From the NCBI GenBank assembly GCA_027946365.1, contig JAPEUQ010000017.1:620001-684000 (forward strand): a stretch of DNA of 64,000 nt, in the 5' to 3' direction. Source of the stretch: Kalmusia sp. IMI 367209 (lineage: Eukaryota; Ascomycota; Dothideomycetes; Pleosporales; Didymosphaeriaceae). The translations under genes and the position numbers were made by a program. The notes under the pieces were generated by a model. That model saw nothing but the letters and a program-made list of their open reading frames with translations, had not been told where the DNA came from and ran no database searches. This document shows, one piece after another, positions 1 to 13,100 of this stretch (within the stretch, counting starts at the first letter, position 1; every line of letters begins with the position of its first letter).

Positions 1-698
1 ATCATGCTGTTGACGCTTAAGTTCCCCAGACCAAGTGGAGATTCTCGGATAAGGGAGTCTCCGCTTCCCGTGCCGAGAACAGACCAGGACCCAGCACTAC
101 GGAACATTAAACCTGACTCGGACCCTGGTATGAAGAGAAAAGCCACTCCCGCTCACCCCTGGCTAGAGACCGACCCACAATAGACGTCTACCCACGCCGA
201 TCTCCTAGAGGTTGAGCTGCAGCTTCGGTCTTGTGCGCAGCTCTTTTACTGGGTCTAGTGGCACTTGCCATTCGGAAGACACCACACCCGATCCGAAATG
301 CAACATACAGCGTACGGTCCATCCTTTGTCGGTTTTGCGAACCTTCCATGTTGATTAGATCACGCAAAATGCAAATGAGGCTATACGCTGTATACGGTGT
401 AGACAATAAAGTAACCCGGAACAATAATTTGCAGACTTGTCCTTGTCTACCGATCAGGGTAGCTCCGACGCCTGGCCAACTTGTCTTGCATCGCAGTTTA
501 GATAAGATCTACATGCTTTGGAACAGTGTGTCGACTCACTCGCGGTCTATGCGCGTTCCACATGGATCATGTATACTCGTTGTCCGACACCGCTTCCTTG
601 GGGTTCAAAAAACAAGTCAGGTATATATATCCGACCCTCCAACTCTGGTCACCCCCTCATCAGACTTCTCCTTCCCAATTACGACCAACGTCGCTGAA
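1..698. other. Gene-free upstream region of the P450
   Basis: No supported gene. The P450 reading frame stays open far upstream of its likely start, but that part encodes no P450-like sequence. The only notable element is a TATA-like run about 70 bp before the P450 ATG. Confidence 0.5.
621..630 (+). promoter_or_regulatory. Possible TATA element of the P450 gene
   Basis: The run GTATATATAT lies about 70 bp upstream of the chosen ATG at 699, a reasonable distance for a fungal TATA box with a short 5' UTR. This rests on sequence and position only. Confidence 0.35.
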
Positions 699-2330
699 AT
701 GGCCATTTTCTCCGCTTTACCACCTCTCCGAAGCTACGAAATAAAACCTACAGCCGGAATGGCAATCGATGTCATTCTGATCTGGCTGGTAATTCATTGC
801 CTAAGTCTCGCGCGAGCAAAAACCCGCGTAAAGGCGCCCCTGCTATTTTCTCAGCTCAGCACGACTTCAAGAGCGAAAAAATGGTTACATGAGTGTAGCG
901 ATGTTATGACCTCCGGCTACAATCTCTTCAGGCATCAAAAAATACCCCTGTTTCGGGTTACTATCGAAGATGGCAGAGAGCTCGTCATTCTGAATGCCCA
1001 ATTTTTGAAGGAATTGAGGTCGCTACCAGACGGTGTTCTTAGTTCCGAGGTTGGAATTAACCAAGACATGCTGCACAGATACTCGCATGTTAAGGTAGTT
1101 GATCCCATTGGCCAGAACGCAATCCGCTCAGATCTCACACCCGGCCTGCCACGCCTGATGCCAACTATCGCCGCCGAAGCGAAAGCCGCGATCAACGCAC
1201 ACTTCCCTCACGAGGCCAACGATTGGGTTCCAGTGGTCGTATTCCCTATGGTGCTGAACTCAGTCGCTCAGGTATCCGCCCGCTTGTTCGTGGGTGCTGA
1301 CCTTTGTCGGGATCCACGATGGTTGAAGTGTTCTCAGACTGCGGCGATAGCGGCTTTCGCCACAATATCAGCCATGAAACGATGGCCAGTGTGGCTTCGT
1401 CCACTCGCTCAGTATTTCGTGCCCGAGAAACTGGAGTTGGAGAATGCTCGTGCGGAAGCTACCAAGATTCTCATGGAAACTCACGCGCGGGAAATACGCC
1501 CAAGCTCTACAGAAGAGAAAGAAGATTTCCTCATTACCTGGATTGGAAAGAAAAATACTGCGTGGACGAAAGACTTCGTCGCGCAGGCAGATTTGCAGCT
1601 TGAGCTGTCCGTTGCTGCTATCCACACGACCACCATGGCTCTCACTCATATACTGTACGACCTTGCCTCCCATCCCGATTATATCGAGATGCTAAGGGAA
1701 GAAGTCAATGCAGCATTGTCAAAGACTGGTGGAGTGTATAACAGAGACTGCATCGCTGCTATGGTTAAGACAGACAGCTTTATGAAGGAGTCGCAACGAC
1801 TTCATCCCCCTGCACTCACTACTTTCAAACGTCGCGTCATGAGGGATATCACCTTGTCAGATGGTACCTATCTACCTCAAGGAATCTCTATCGAAGTGGA
1901 CTCCTCGGCCCGCTACCATGATCCAGCTCATTTTGAAAACCCCGAAAGTTTTGACGGCTTGCGATTCTCGCGCCTTAGGGAACAAACAAAACAAAAGGGG
2001 GCTCACCAATACGTTGCGTCCAATGAAGACTATGTATTCTGGGGTCAAGGAAAACATGCCTGTCCTGGTCAGTTATGGAAAGCTGTTCGTATGTATAAGG
2101 GAGCTGATCTTATTAGGACGTTTTTTCGCTGCAAACGAGATCAAGACTCTGCTCGCGATGTTTATCTTGGACTATGATATAAAACTTCCACCGGGCACAC
2201 AAAGGCCCGCAGATATCCACGTCGGGTCTTTTGTAAGTCAGCCCAACCCAAGCACCTGTTAGTATGGCTAACAAGCCTTTCGCAGATCAACCCTCATCCG
2301 TTGGCGCATATGCTTGTAAGGAAGGCTTAA
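699..2330 (+). CDS. Cytochrome P450 monooxygenase, three exons
   Basis: Heme-thiolate monooxygenase, probably anchored in the ER by an N-terminal hydrophobic segment (about residues 21-36). Model: exons 699-2067, 2117-2232 and 2286-2330, with introns of 49 and 53 nt, giving 509 aa, a normal P450 length. The I-helix has AAIHTTT, the K-helix ExxR motif is ESQR at residues 364-367, and the heme loop is FWGQGKHAC with the ligand Cys455. The first intron falls directly after the CPG of this loop; splicing restores CPGRFFAANEIK. The second intron restores the usual INPHP-type end. The overall pattern resembles the fungal P450s that include ent-kaurene oxidase and gibberellin-pathway enzymes; substrate is unknown. 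No backbone synthase gene is visible nearby, so there is no sign of a complete metabolite cluster here. ATG 759 is an alternative start. Confidence 0.88.
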
Positions 2331-5300
2331 CTAGTATATCGCAGTTGAATATCTGGGCTCATCTTCCTTCGTCCAGTTTGAGAAAAACGACATGATGTCT
2401 TTAGTGCAAACATAGCTTTGATGGACAAATTTGGTTTCGGTCGATCTCACAAAAGCTGTTGAAGTGAGAGATCTGGAATGAGTATTGCGTGACACAGATC
2501 CAATTTTGGTTCATCTATATGACATCGACCTGAGCTCAAGAGCTGAACTTTAAATGGCCCTAGGCTTGTTTAAGCTATATAGTGATGCCGATGTTTATTC
2601 GCGTCTCTCCTGCGAGCCAGTACCACGTTGCGCAGCACCAATTACAGTCTAGTGCCCTAACCTTGAAGAATTGGCCACATTTACCCCATTAATTTGATTG
2701 CCAATATTCCATCTGCAAGTGAAGGTCCGCTGATTAAAGCTTATTAGGGTGTTATGCTAGGTGTGGTCAGTACGGACTCACTTGTGTCGACATCTAAGCC
2801 AGAGTGGTCTGTTAGTCACTCTTAATCCGACCTCAGACTATCTAGAATGGTACGGACTTGGTCCTCTCGATTCGAACATGGCTGCCCCAAGAGCGATGCA
2901 GGAAGAGAATCTCGATTGCTTCGACCTTGCACCCTAGCGTTACGCAATGCTCGCGAAGCACGGACTTTCTGTTTTCAGGGACCTTAAGCAATTTCAATTA
3001 TCTCTTGCGCACACTCGTCCGTTTTGATTGTTGATATCAACTCATATGCGCTACAAAGGCGGCGTATGACTTTGCGGTGTCTAGACAAGAGGCTGTTCTC
3101 TCCACTGAACTGACTCATGGCATTATTCAAGACCCGAGCTATCTCACTCCGGATCCATTGCTCACAATAGACTTCCAAAAGAGTGAGACTCAAACGAAAA
3201 ATGCGTAGATTAAATGAGATATTAATCTAATATTACGTAAGTGAAATAGGAAATACACATGAAAACCAAAAGCTAGATACGTTAGTGTGCAAGCCGAGAA
3301 AGAAACCGGGTAACAAGTCTACAGCCTAAAAAAGGAACCATCCCAGTTTTATACCAGGTTGTCTTAGATCTTTTTGAATGCCTAATATTTGCGACTTGAC
3401 CTATTCAGACTAGCACGTGTGCATGGACCGCAACAGGCCTATATAATGTGAGAGTAGGTCCCAGCGTAGCAATGGTTTGATTGATGAAAGCCTGTTGTGG
3501 GTACGGCATCGGCATCAGCAGCTAGACAATTATCAGGGATTACAGCCACATCGATCTCATACACTGTAAAGCTCTTCATTTTCACCGCGATGCTCCAGAA
3601 TCACTGTGTGACGCATTTTCCGCTCACTTAAAAAGGCTTGGTAAAAAGCTCGACGCGTTCCCGGAAGCTTTACCTAACTTCTTTCATGATTCCCTGATTC
3701 TTATATAGCGTTGAGTTCAAGACGGCAAGCCACTTTGTAAAAGAGATGGCCGGCTCAAGACCGGATACACATTGTCCTAACACCTGGTGCAAATGTGGCC
3801 TATGCTCATTATATCGCCTTATAGACACCGGCTGAGATCTGACTACGACTACTGTTTGACTACATTTACCGGAACTGAGTCCGCAAAACTACGCAAAGTA
3901 GAAACTCCACGACAAATCATCAGAAAAACACATCCAGGATCGCATAACCTTTCATGTTGACAAATTGTCTTCAAGATCGAAAACCTGATGGGGTAAGAGT
4001 ATTTTCAATTGCAAGAAGTTTAATGATGCTGCAAATAATAGAGCGTTGTGTATCATGGCAACATAGTGATAGATCCACTATACTGTACTGTCGCAGGGTT
4101 CTCCGTTAGACATAATTTCAGCCTTGTTGTCCAAGTTAACCGTGACTCTACCTATTCTTGCTCTTATCCACGGATCCGTTAGCAGAATATACAGTCTTGC
4201 GCTGGCCATCATGATGTACTCTTTTCGGTCTTTGCATGAATTTATTCTTCCGATATAGTTAGGCTGAATTTATGATTTGCAATGCTATGAGCCTTATTGC
4301 TAGACACGCGTTTAATGAGCGCGACCTACTCATTGACCACTTTCAATTCAACGTGCTCCTACCTGAGCACCCACCTGAACCCTCATCCTTTTCGGCTATT
4401 ACACCTTCCACTGCAAATCTGGTACAATGATAGTAAAATAGATCTATTAAAATATTGAAAATAAAATGTTACACGGGTTTCCCACTTACCTTGAACGGGT
4501 TCCGTGAGGTGGGCCTCAGGAGGCTCGGTGCTGGGTCAATTAAGTAATGGTACGAAGCTATCCTTCTTTAATAGAGTATATTAAAGATAATATTGTCAGG
4601 TATTGATCTAGGTAAGAGACGAGTTTAACAATTTTAGTTAACTATGAAGGAGATAATTATATAGTTAACTATCCTTGTTATATATCCTTCGTCGTCCTAA
4701 TTTCTATAGATGAGAATCCCGCTAAGTCACTATGATCCTGGGATTCCACCTTCTTAGTAGGATCCGGGTTATATGACTACTAAGTTACTTACCTTACTAG
4801 CCTACCTAAGACTCTGGCCGCGCTGGCCGTATTCCTTGTAGCCTTTTCCGTAATTACTAGTTCTGCGTAATTTCCTGACTTGTCAACGGGTGCTGTTAAC
4901 ACTATTATATTACTAAATATAGTAATATAGTATAAAAAATTAATAATAGATTATAAAATAGATAAATTACTACTAAGTAAAGTTAGTCTATTTCTCTATA
5001 ATATAATTCTATATTATATAATAGGCCCTATTAACGTCTAGTAACGTCTAATAGCGTTTGTTAAATACTAAATATCTTAAATTATAATAGAAGTTTAATA
5101 TCCTTACTTACTATCATTTCTAGGATAGCGATATCTTCTACTTATTTTTTTAAATATATTTCTTAAGATTATTATTAGACATATATTCTAGTATTTCAAT
5201 TAACTAGTTAGAGATATACCTAAGTTTTTAATATATCTACGCCTCGATCGCCATCTCTTGCCTATAGTCTACGGTCGTGGGACACCCTATCTAAGAATAC

Positions 5301-5573
5301 TTAAATATATCTTTTAAATTAAGATATTCTATAAGTTTCATTACTTCTCCGCCTAGGAAGTCGCCCTTCCCCTTGATGATAAGTTATCACCATTCTGATC
5401 CCCTCCCGACTCATGGGGAAGAAGGCGGAGATTAGGATCTCGTATCGCTCGTATTTTCAGGTATCAAATCTGAAAGGATCAGCACCCCTTGCCACACATC
5501 AGAACTATTCAAAACTGTGAGCATCTGCACAATCACATCCTATCCTCGCAAATCATACAAAGCAATCCCCATC
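2331..5573. other. 3.2 kb gene-free region between P450 and HET genes
   Basis: No reading frame with recognisable coding character. The right half contains the AT-rich block listed separately. The left half is of ordinary composition but saturated with stops in all frames. It could hold decayed repeat or gene remnants. Confidence 0.55.
4430..5350. repeat. AT-rich block, probably RIP-mutated repeat relic
   Basis: The stretch is strongly AT-rich, densest at about 4900-5200; the line at 4921-4980 has only 7 G/C in 60 bases. TpA steps outnumber ApT steps there (about 16 to 11 by hand count), the direction expected after repeat-induced point mutation. No terminal repeats, target-site duplications or transposase frame could be made out, so the original element is unknown. 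The boundaries are approximate. It ends about 220 bp before the HET start codon. Confidence 0.5.
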
Positions 5574-7847
5574 ATGTTCGATTTCGATACCGATATCACG
5601 AAAGTCTTCGAAGATGACCCAGCCACCGCGCCTTCCACCTCCCAGACCACAGATCTATATCACGTATTACTGCAATCTACAAATATGCAACTTGAAATCC
5701 TGGGACAGCGCATGAGTCGAATTGAGTCAGCCCTCGACAGGATATTGGATCATCTGCACTTGCCGCATGTGAATGAGGAACCTCAAAAATTCGATTCCTT
5801 GAATCGGACCCAGCCTCATCTCCCTAACACCGATCCAGCCTCCACAAGCTTCACAGATCAGGGCTTTCAAGAGCAACAGGGGCCTCTTGTCGATGGTTCA
5901 CTTCTGCAGTCACCAGAGGTGCTCGATGGAACGTACTTGTATACTACGCTCGAACCTTCCAAATCCCAAATCCGCATCCTAGAGATTCAGCCTGCTGCGA
6001 ACTTTACAGATCCTATTATTGTAGAGCTGAAAGTCTTCAGCTTAGATAACGATAATTACGAAAACTACACAAGTTTCACAGCGCTATCGTACTGCTGGGG
6101 CCCGCCTGTGATGGACCACTCTATTATTTTAGGTGGCTACCATTTCCCAATTACTCAGAGCCTTGATTCAGCCCTCCGACACCTCCGAAACAAATTTGGA
6201 CACCGCGTCTTCAACCATGCCACCGGAAAGATGAGTAACGATGCGTGTTGGTGGATTGACCAGATATGTATAAATCAAGCCGACATTGATGAAAGAGGAA
6301 GTCAGGTATCGCTGATGAGACGAATATATAAACGCGCGACTGGGGTTCACATCTGGCTGGGTGACGAGTCGGACGACAGCTCGAAGGCTCTCGACGTGTT
6401 GACTACCCTTGGAGCGCCACCGACGCATGCTCCTGGGGAGAAGACGATTCACTATCCTTCTTTTAGTAAACTCGAGATTGAAAATCACTGGAAGGCTCTG
6501 CGTGCCCTCTTCAAAAGGCCGTGGTTCGAGCGTGTTTGGATCAGACAAGAAATTGCGCTCCATTACAATGTCGTATTGTCCTGTGGAGACAAAACTCTAG
6601 ACATGTCAATCCTGGCGCCTGCTCTTTTCACTCTACACTATGTCAAGAATTTGGGATATGAAGGTCCTGTGGAAAAGCGAGACACCGCTCTAGACGGGGC
6701 CACATTGCCGTGGGATTATCATCCTTGGAAGCTAGCGGATCTGAGAGAATGTACAAATTTCGGATATAGCTGGGTCGGCCTCAGCAAACTTCTCCTCAAT
6801 TCACGTGGATGCAAAGCGACAGATCCGCGCGATACTGTATTCTCAGTACTTGGGTTGGCAGATCCCGAAGTGTATCCAATATTACCCGATTATCGACAAG
6901 ATTTACGCGAAGTCTACATTGCGGCTGCTGAACAAGCAGTACGCCGGGAAGATGGAATTGACCTCCTGGCAGCGTGTCAGAATCCCCAGAGAAAGCGTGG
7001 CTTGCCGTCTTGGGTGCCGAACCTGGCGGATCCCTGGCAGACAATACCTTTCAATCGGAACGATATCCAAGGCAAGAGCAAATTGTCAGCTTATGAGATG
7101 ACAAGTAAGCTTGTTCCAGACGTCCAGATACAAGATGGGATTTTAATACTGAGAGGCGGACTATTGGATGAGGTCAAATCGATCAGTCCAGATGCAGTGA
7201 GCGAAGGGTCAACCGCAACACAGCTGGAAGAAGTGTACACATCCTGGCGAACATTCGTTGATAACGCAGCTCGCCTTCAAGAATTAGAAGACCTGGAAGC
7301 GTATGAGTACGTTGAAGAGACCGACCAGGTGACGCTATTACACTGGATACGCTTCCTGTCAATCTTGCACGATGATGCACAGGACCTTAGGAGGGGCTCT
7401 CAGCGGAATCATGCGTGGGCACCAAATCATTCCGACCCCAGCGGAATTGAGGAGTTAGACTTTGGCAATAACCCCTGGCATCATCTTGGTTTGAATTCTA
7501 AGTTGGCACGATCGTATTTACTTCCGCCAAACTACTCAATCGCTCATCTCCATTCCAACCACAGAGTGCATAAGGCCATGTTGACAAATTGCGTCGGGCG
7601 CCGCTTATGCATAACGAAGAGAGGCATGGTAGCATTGGTACCTGCAGAAGCTGAAGTTGGGAATCCGATTGCGTTATTCCAAGGAGCTTCGTTTCCGTAT
7701 ATTCTTGGGCCGGTTGACGAAGACGGGAACCATGTGCTAGTGGGAGAGGCGTTCGTTCCACGCTATACTAGTAGAGGGGGCGAGAGACTAGTGGAGGACG
7801 AATGGGAGCATGAAGTAGATTTGGGGGCGTTGATAAGGTTATGTTAG
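5574..7847 (+). CDS. HET-domain (heterokaryon incompatibility) protein
   Basis: Single-exon gene for 757 aa. HET proteins mediate non-self recognition and programmed cell death when incompatible hyphae fuse, but most family members have no assigned function. Residues about 29-58 are predicted by eye to form a short coiled coil. The HET core begins near residue 166 with the hallmark ALSYCWG (170-176), followed by WWIDQICINQ and the IYKRATGVHIWLG block, then the later WFERVWIRQE and DPRDTVFSVLGL blocks. The C-terminal third is variable and has no recognised effector domain. The first in-frame ATG at 5574 was chosen; the frame upstream opens only on a GTG. The gene sits directly downstream of the AT-rich block, a typical setting for fast-evolving HET genes. 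Confidence 0.87.
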   Translation: MFDFDTDITKVFEDDPATAPSTSQTTDLYHVLLQSTNMQLEILGQRMSRIESALDRILDHLHLPHVNEEPQKFDSLNRTQPHLPNTDPASTSFTDQGFQEQQGPLVDGSLLQSPEVLDGTYLYTTLEPSKSQIRILEIQPAANFTDPIIVELKVFSLDNDNYENYTSFTALSYCWGPPVMDHSIILGGYHFPITQSLDSALRHLRNKFGHRVFNHATGKMSNDACWWIDQICINQADIDERGSQVSLMRRIYKRATGVHIWLGDESDDSSKALDVLTTLGAPPTHAPGEKTIHYPSFSKLEIENHWKALRALFKRPWFERVWIRQEIALHYNVVLSCGDKTLDMSILAPALFTLHYVKNLGYEGPVEKRDTALDGATLPWDYHPWKLADLRECTNFGYSWVGLSKLLLNSRGCKATDPRDTVFSVLGLADPEVYPILPDYRQDLREVYIAAAEQAVRREDGIDLLAACQNPQRKRGLPSWVPNLADPWQTIPFNRNDIQGKSKLSAYEMTSKLVPDVQIQDGILILRGGLLDEVKSISPDAVSEGSTATQLEEVYTSWRTFVDNAARLQELEDLEAYEYVEETDQVTLLHWIRFLSILHDDAQDLRRGSQRNHAWAPNHSDPSGIEELDFGNNPWHHLGLNSKLARSYLLPPNYSIAHLHSNHRVHKAMLTNCVGRRLCITKRGMVALVPAEAEVGNPIALFQGASFPYILGPVDEDGNHVLVGEAFVPRYTSRGGERLVEDEWEHEVDLGALIRLC

Positions 7848-8232
7848 TGCTGAAGGACAATGTTGAGAGGTACCTAGGTAGTGAAGTTCACATGAGTGCG
7901 ATATGAGTAAGCCAGCAGTAGCGAATGCGCTCCCTAGACGCGTGCTTCTTCCACTAGATCAGTCTGCACCATTTTAGTATCGAGAAGAGTGAAGCTGCCT
8001 AGAAACCCCTTAGCTGTCATATTTCTTCTTCTCGTTTACTCATCGGCTATATCCATGTAGGAAGGCCCCACATGCACTAGCGTGAGGTCTAGGTCCCTCG
8101 GCCGACGTACCTAAACCTTCCGCCCTTCCTCCCTTCCTTCACCCTGTAACACAAATGTGAACCTTCCTCTCACTTCCCTAACCATAGCCGTTATTGAACC
8201 TACACAATTGGAAGCCTCGCCCCCATTCTGCA
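7848..8232. other. Intergenic, HET gene to esterase
   Basis: 385 bp with C/T-rich stretches near the esterase start, as is usual in fungal promoters. No gene seen. Confidence 0.5.
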
Positions 8233-9932
8233 ATGGCAGCAGATACCCTACATCACCCCACGCTGAAGTGCACCCTCCGCGGAAAGCCCTCTGCATCAAC
8301 AGTACAGTTCCGAAATTTGAAATTCGCCACAATACCCGGTAGATGGCAGGACTCTACTTTGAACGACACACTTACGCACGATACGAATGGCGTGTATGAT
8401 GCAGCCCACTTCGGCCCTTCGTGCCCACATCTCCGCGGGGCCCAAGCTTGGGACCTCACACTCACTGGGAACATCCAGATGCCGTTCGGAGAAGGACACA
8501 TTACCAACGAGGAGCCAATGAATGAATTAGAATGCTTACATGTAAACGTCACTGTGCCGAAAGCTGTCCTAAGAAAGCGAGAGGGCAAGGGCCTACCAGT
8601 ATTCGTCTGGGTGCATGGTGGCGGCTTGAGTATGGGGAGCAATAATTGGCCACAGTACAACCTCACTCGATTTGTTGAGCGCAGTGTCGAGAGTGGAAAG
8701 CCGGTCATTGGCGTTGCTATCAATTACCGCGTTGGCATCCTGGGCTTTCTTGCTAGTAAAGAGTTAGGCATCGATGGTAACTTTGGATATAAAGATCAGG
8801 TTCTAGCATTCAGATGGATCAAAAAACACATCGCAGGCTTCGGTGGCAATCCGGATGATATCACGGCTTCAGGAGAGTCCGCAGGTGGGATTTCTCTGTC
8901 GACATTGCTGTGCGTGAATGTAGGGAATGAGGCGCTTTTCGAGAGAGTAGTGATCATGAGTGGGGACGCAACTCTGCGCAAATCGAGAATTAGGTCTTGG
9001 CATGAAAACCTGTACCATGTTAACTTGAAATATCTTGGTCTCGAGAAAGCGGGTGTAGAAGAGCGGAAGAGGCAGTTGAAGGAGATGGATGCCGAGGCAC
9101 TGACGAGCAAACTGCCGCTTGCACAACACTTCTGCGCATGCGTAGATGGGGACTTCCTCGAGGAGAATATCTCCCTCACTTTGATGAGTGACGGCAAACG
9201 AAAACAACATAAGCCTGATTGGTGCCAAGAATTCGTGGTCGGCAGCACTGCGCACGATGTAGGTACCCTTTGCTCGTCCGTGTTTTCACGTTTGTTCTAA
9301 TTTGTACATAGGGCACCATCCTCCACGGCCGTGTCCTAATTAATCCCGCGGTATTCGACCTCCTCAAGTCCTCTTGCACGCATCACCTATCCTCCTCCGA
9401 GACATCTGCATTATTTTCGGCATACGATCTTCCCGCTGCATCTCCAGAGCAAGAGCTCCGCAATCTGACCGAACTGATAACCGATCTACGCTTCTACGTG
9501 CCCACTGTCGCAACTCACTCAGGATGGAAAGCAGCGTTCTCGCCTAATCGCAGCGCTCGGTATCACTTCCATGTACCGAATCCGATCGAAGGAACGTTCA
9601 CTGGTCTGGCTACCCATGAGCTTGATGTTGCTTTTCTGCTGCAGAACTACTTCGAACATTTGGATGAGTCCAGTAAGCGGGTAGCGAGACAGATGACAGA
9701 TCAGTGGATTGGATATACGAATGGGAATGGATGGTGTGAAGAGGGAAAGATCATTGTGATTGAAGCAGGGGGGTTGAGCAAGGTGAATGAGACAGACTAC
9801 GACCGTCAATTCAGGAGAGGTAGGAGTCAGGTGCTAGAGAGAATTGGTGTGGAGAAGTGTTGGAGGCTTGCAGAGGAATGGCAAGGCGTGCGGCCTGAGG
9901 AGTCAGAGCATGACATCAAGGGCAGGTTATAA
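8233..9932 (+). CDS. Type-B carboxylesterase/lipase family protein
   Basis: Alpha/beta-hydrolase of the carboxylesterase type-B family. Model: exons 8233-9258 and 9312-9932 with a 53-nt intron (donor GTAGGT, acceptor CATAG), giving 548 aa, a normal length. Visible motifs are the oxyanion-hole region WVHGGG, then GNFGYKDQ and AGFGGNPDDIT, and the nucleophile elbow GESAGG with Ser216. The intron lies exactly at the acidic-residue region (STAHD-GT), and the His-containing block THELDVAFLL follows. There is no clear N-terminal signal peptide, so a cytoplasmic rather than secreted enzyme is inferred. The substrate cannot be deduced. ATG 8233 was chosen because the frame upstream has only a non-ATG opening. 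The gene converges on BRR2, with only about 200 bp between stop codons. Confidence 0.85.
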
Positions 9933-10134
9933 TGTACATCTACTCACTGACAGGTCAAGCCTTGGTAAAGAGATCTGAAGAAATGATGACTAAGATCGGT
10001 ATATTAACAGACAATCCTGAGATAATAAATCTATTCATACACGTACGTGCAACCGTCCGAGGCCCAATTTTCGCCGAGGACCTATATCATGAATCCATGC
10101 AAATACAGAAGACCATCCCTAATACTCGTTTTAT

Positions 10135-13100
10135 CTACTCATCTTCCTCTTCCTCTTCCTCCTCATCCTCCTCCATTCCTTCCGCAGCGTTGAGTGTAAA
10201 CGCCGGAGCCTGATCCACACCCAAGTAGCTGTCACTGACTAAGAACAGCGTCAGCTCATGCTCGCCAGGTCTCTCAAGTGTAAACTCCAGCGTAGTTTCC
10301 AATTTCCTCCCAATGGTGACCTTCTTGATCGCTAGTAACGTATGCTCACGCTGGTCACCGACCACAAGCCAGAAGCTCTCCGTCTTATCGGCGGGGTAGA
10401 ATGGTGCATGAACATCTGTCTTAGGCTGCTCGTCCTCTTCGAGATTACGAGTGACGCGCACTTTGATATACGCAGGCGAGTTTGTAGCAATCTCCTCAGG
10501 ATCGACGAGCTCGTGTTCAAGCTCGAGATTAGGATAGTATTCGTTTGTGAAGGTGGCAGCTTCTTGTAACTGGCGACCGTCCAAGTCCATGGCACTGATG
10601 AGTTTCTTGTAATCTGGATTCTCGTCCTCGTCCATGGCATTGATGAAATCGTCGATATCGTTGATGCCGAATCTTTGCACAGCCTTGATTATGTCGGCAT
10701 CGAAATGCGGGATCTGCTTCAGCGGTGAGTCCTTCTGCCACATGGCTTGGACGACCATCTGTGATAGTTCCATTGCGCTGATGGCATTCAAATGGGCTTC
10801 CGATGAGAGTACGTCTACACTCGCGCTCAAAATGTTGAGAACCTTCTTCACAATCACTTCCTGGTCCTTGGCAAGATCGATTGGAAGCTGCATACGCGAG
10901 AAGTGGGCTTGCAGTAGCACGAAGGCCTTGAAATGTGGCGTCTCAAAGTTGACATCCTGCATTTTGTAAGGTACACGGTCGTATATCCGGCTGAGGATGT
11001 GCTCCTCATGGCGTCGAATCTGAATATCCTCAAATTCAGTTGCCGCAGTGATAATCTCTAGGACGCCCTTCAGGCTTGTCTTGCCGTTGAGAGACATCAT
11101 GAGCGTCTGCATAGTGATGAACGAGATGTTATAGTATGCCGCAATCATGCATGGGTTGAGCGGAGTGATTGCATCTTCTTCCTCATCGTGTTCGATGAGT
11201 TGGGCGTCGACCAATTCTTTGAGCGTCTGTTCTACCAGCTCTGACAGATGTGCGCTCAGACCCTCATGCGAGGTATCATGTAGATTATAATAACTCGGAT
11301 TTGACAAGAGTCGCCGGTAGAAGTATGTGTATGTCGACCAGTCGACGGCTTCCTGAGTCGATTCAATGGTCTTTGCGCTGATCTCAGCAACAAAAGCATC
11401 GTGCAAGTAGTCGTGCAAATAGCTCTCAACTGGTAGAGCCTCGTTCAAGAACTTCTTGTAGTAGTCGCGCTTGACGGCAGGAACCATAAGCACACCCTTT
11501 GCAGACTTGTCATGACCAATCTTGCCTGCTTTGCCGAACATTTGAAGGAGCTCGCTGATCGGATAGTCGACATACCGATGCTCGCGGCCCTCGAAGAATT
11601 GCGTGTTCATGACAACGACTAGATGGGCGTTGCAATCAACCTCCCAGCAAGAGTTCCTCGAGACGATCAGAACCTGTATAGCGCCCACCTTGAAGAGGTG
11701 CTGTACGGCCCTTTTATCAAAGGAGTTGAGTGCTTCGTGGAAATATCCGATTCCATGTGAAAGCGACTCGGCTAAAGCTCGCTCGTTGACTTTTGCAAGG
11801 ATAGGCTCAATCTCGTCTACTGATGCGTTCAAGAAGCGATCCTCGTCATCATCGGCAACACAAGCTGCGAGCAGATCTACCGCTGAAGCACGAGCCTGTT
11901 TTCGGCTAGGTACAAACACCATCGCAGGTTTGTCCGGGGAGAGTTGTGTGATAGCCTTGTATGTTGGCTTCGCCATTGCTAGCATGAGCGATGGGAAGTG
12001 TGGAATGGTGAAAGACTGGATCTTCAACTCTAAAGGAACTGATCGTACTCCGGGGCTGAAATTGTATATCGTGTTTTTGTTCGCGCCAATCCACTCGCCA
12101 ACGTCTCGGGCGTTGGACAATGAGACACTGAGACCAACAATACGCATGCCAGATTCAAGCTGGGCGGCCATAGCCTGCATTCGAGAGACCACAACCTCAT
12201 ACACATAGCCTCCTGCACCTCCGAGCATGTGAAGATCATCTGCGATTAGCAGAGCGACGGATTGAACGTTCTTGCGCCGTTGCCATTGACGTGAAATCGA
12301 GTCCCACTGGGGCGGAGTCGCAAGGATTAGATCCCCTTTTTCGAGCAACCGCAGATCGGCCGTTGTCTCGCCGGTAAGCTTGACGATGTCCTTACCACCG
12401 CTGAGGTTTGATAGCCGGTTACTCCAGTTTTTAAATTGATTATCTACCAGCTCCTGGAACGGAGCTAAATAGATAATGCGGCCCTCGTTGTCGGTGGACC
12501 AATGACGCAGGACTGCAAATTCTGCACAGAAGGTCTTCCCGATGCCAGCCGCAGCACCGACCAAGACGTTATCGTCCGTTGTATAAAGGGAGTTGAACAC
12601 CTGCGTCTGGACCTTATTAAAGCGACCGACATCCCCATACAACGCCATGTACTCTTTTCTCTTGAGTGCAGAGACTGGCAAGGGTTGTAAGTCTAGCACA
12701 GGAGTATGGGGAGGGAACTTGCCCGGTAGGATAAGCTTCTGGAACGAAACAGCCAGTTTCGTCTCCGAACCCATCCACCGGTCCGATAATACGGTGACGA
12801 AGTAGTTTGGAGGCATAGGGTCGTCGATAGGCACGGTTAGTTCCACAAGATGCTCGTTGACATCACCTTCAGCGTAGTCCTTTCTCAAAATGAAGGTATC
12901 GTGAAACAAGATCTGCTCACCATCGCAGTCCTCGACTAGAATCCAAAATGCCTCGGAAGCGCCATGAAGTTGGTCGTCCCATTCGAAATTTGGTCGTATC
13001 GTAAGTTCTAGACGTAGCATCGACCTCGTGACCGGTCGGGGTGTCGCTTCCAATTCAAGCCGAGGGAACTTGTTAACAAGGTTGCAGACAACCTTGCCAG

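Noticed and set aside
2984..3193. 69-codon minus-strand frame in the gene-free region
   Set aside because: No features and surrounded by stops; expected by chance.
699..9932. Secondary-metabolite cluster from P450 plus esterase
   Set aside because: No backbone synthase, specific transporter or pathway regulator lies between or beside them within the window.
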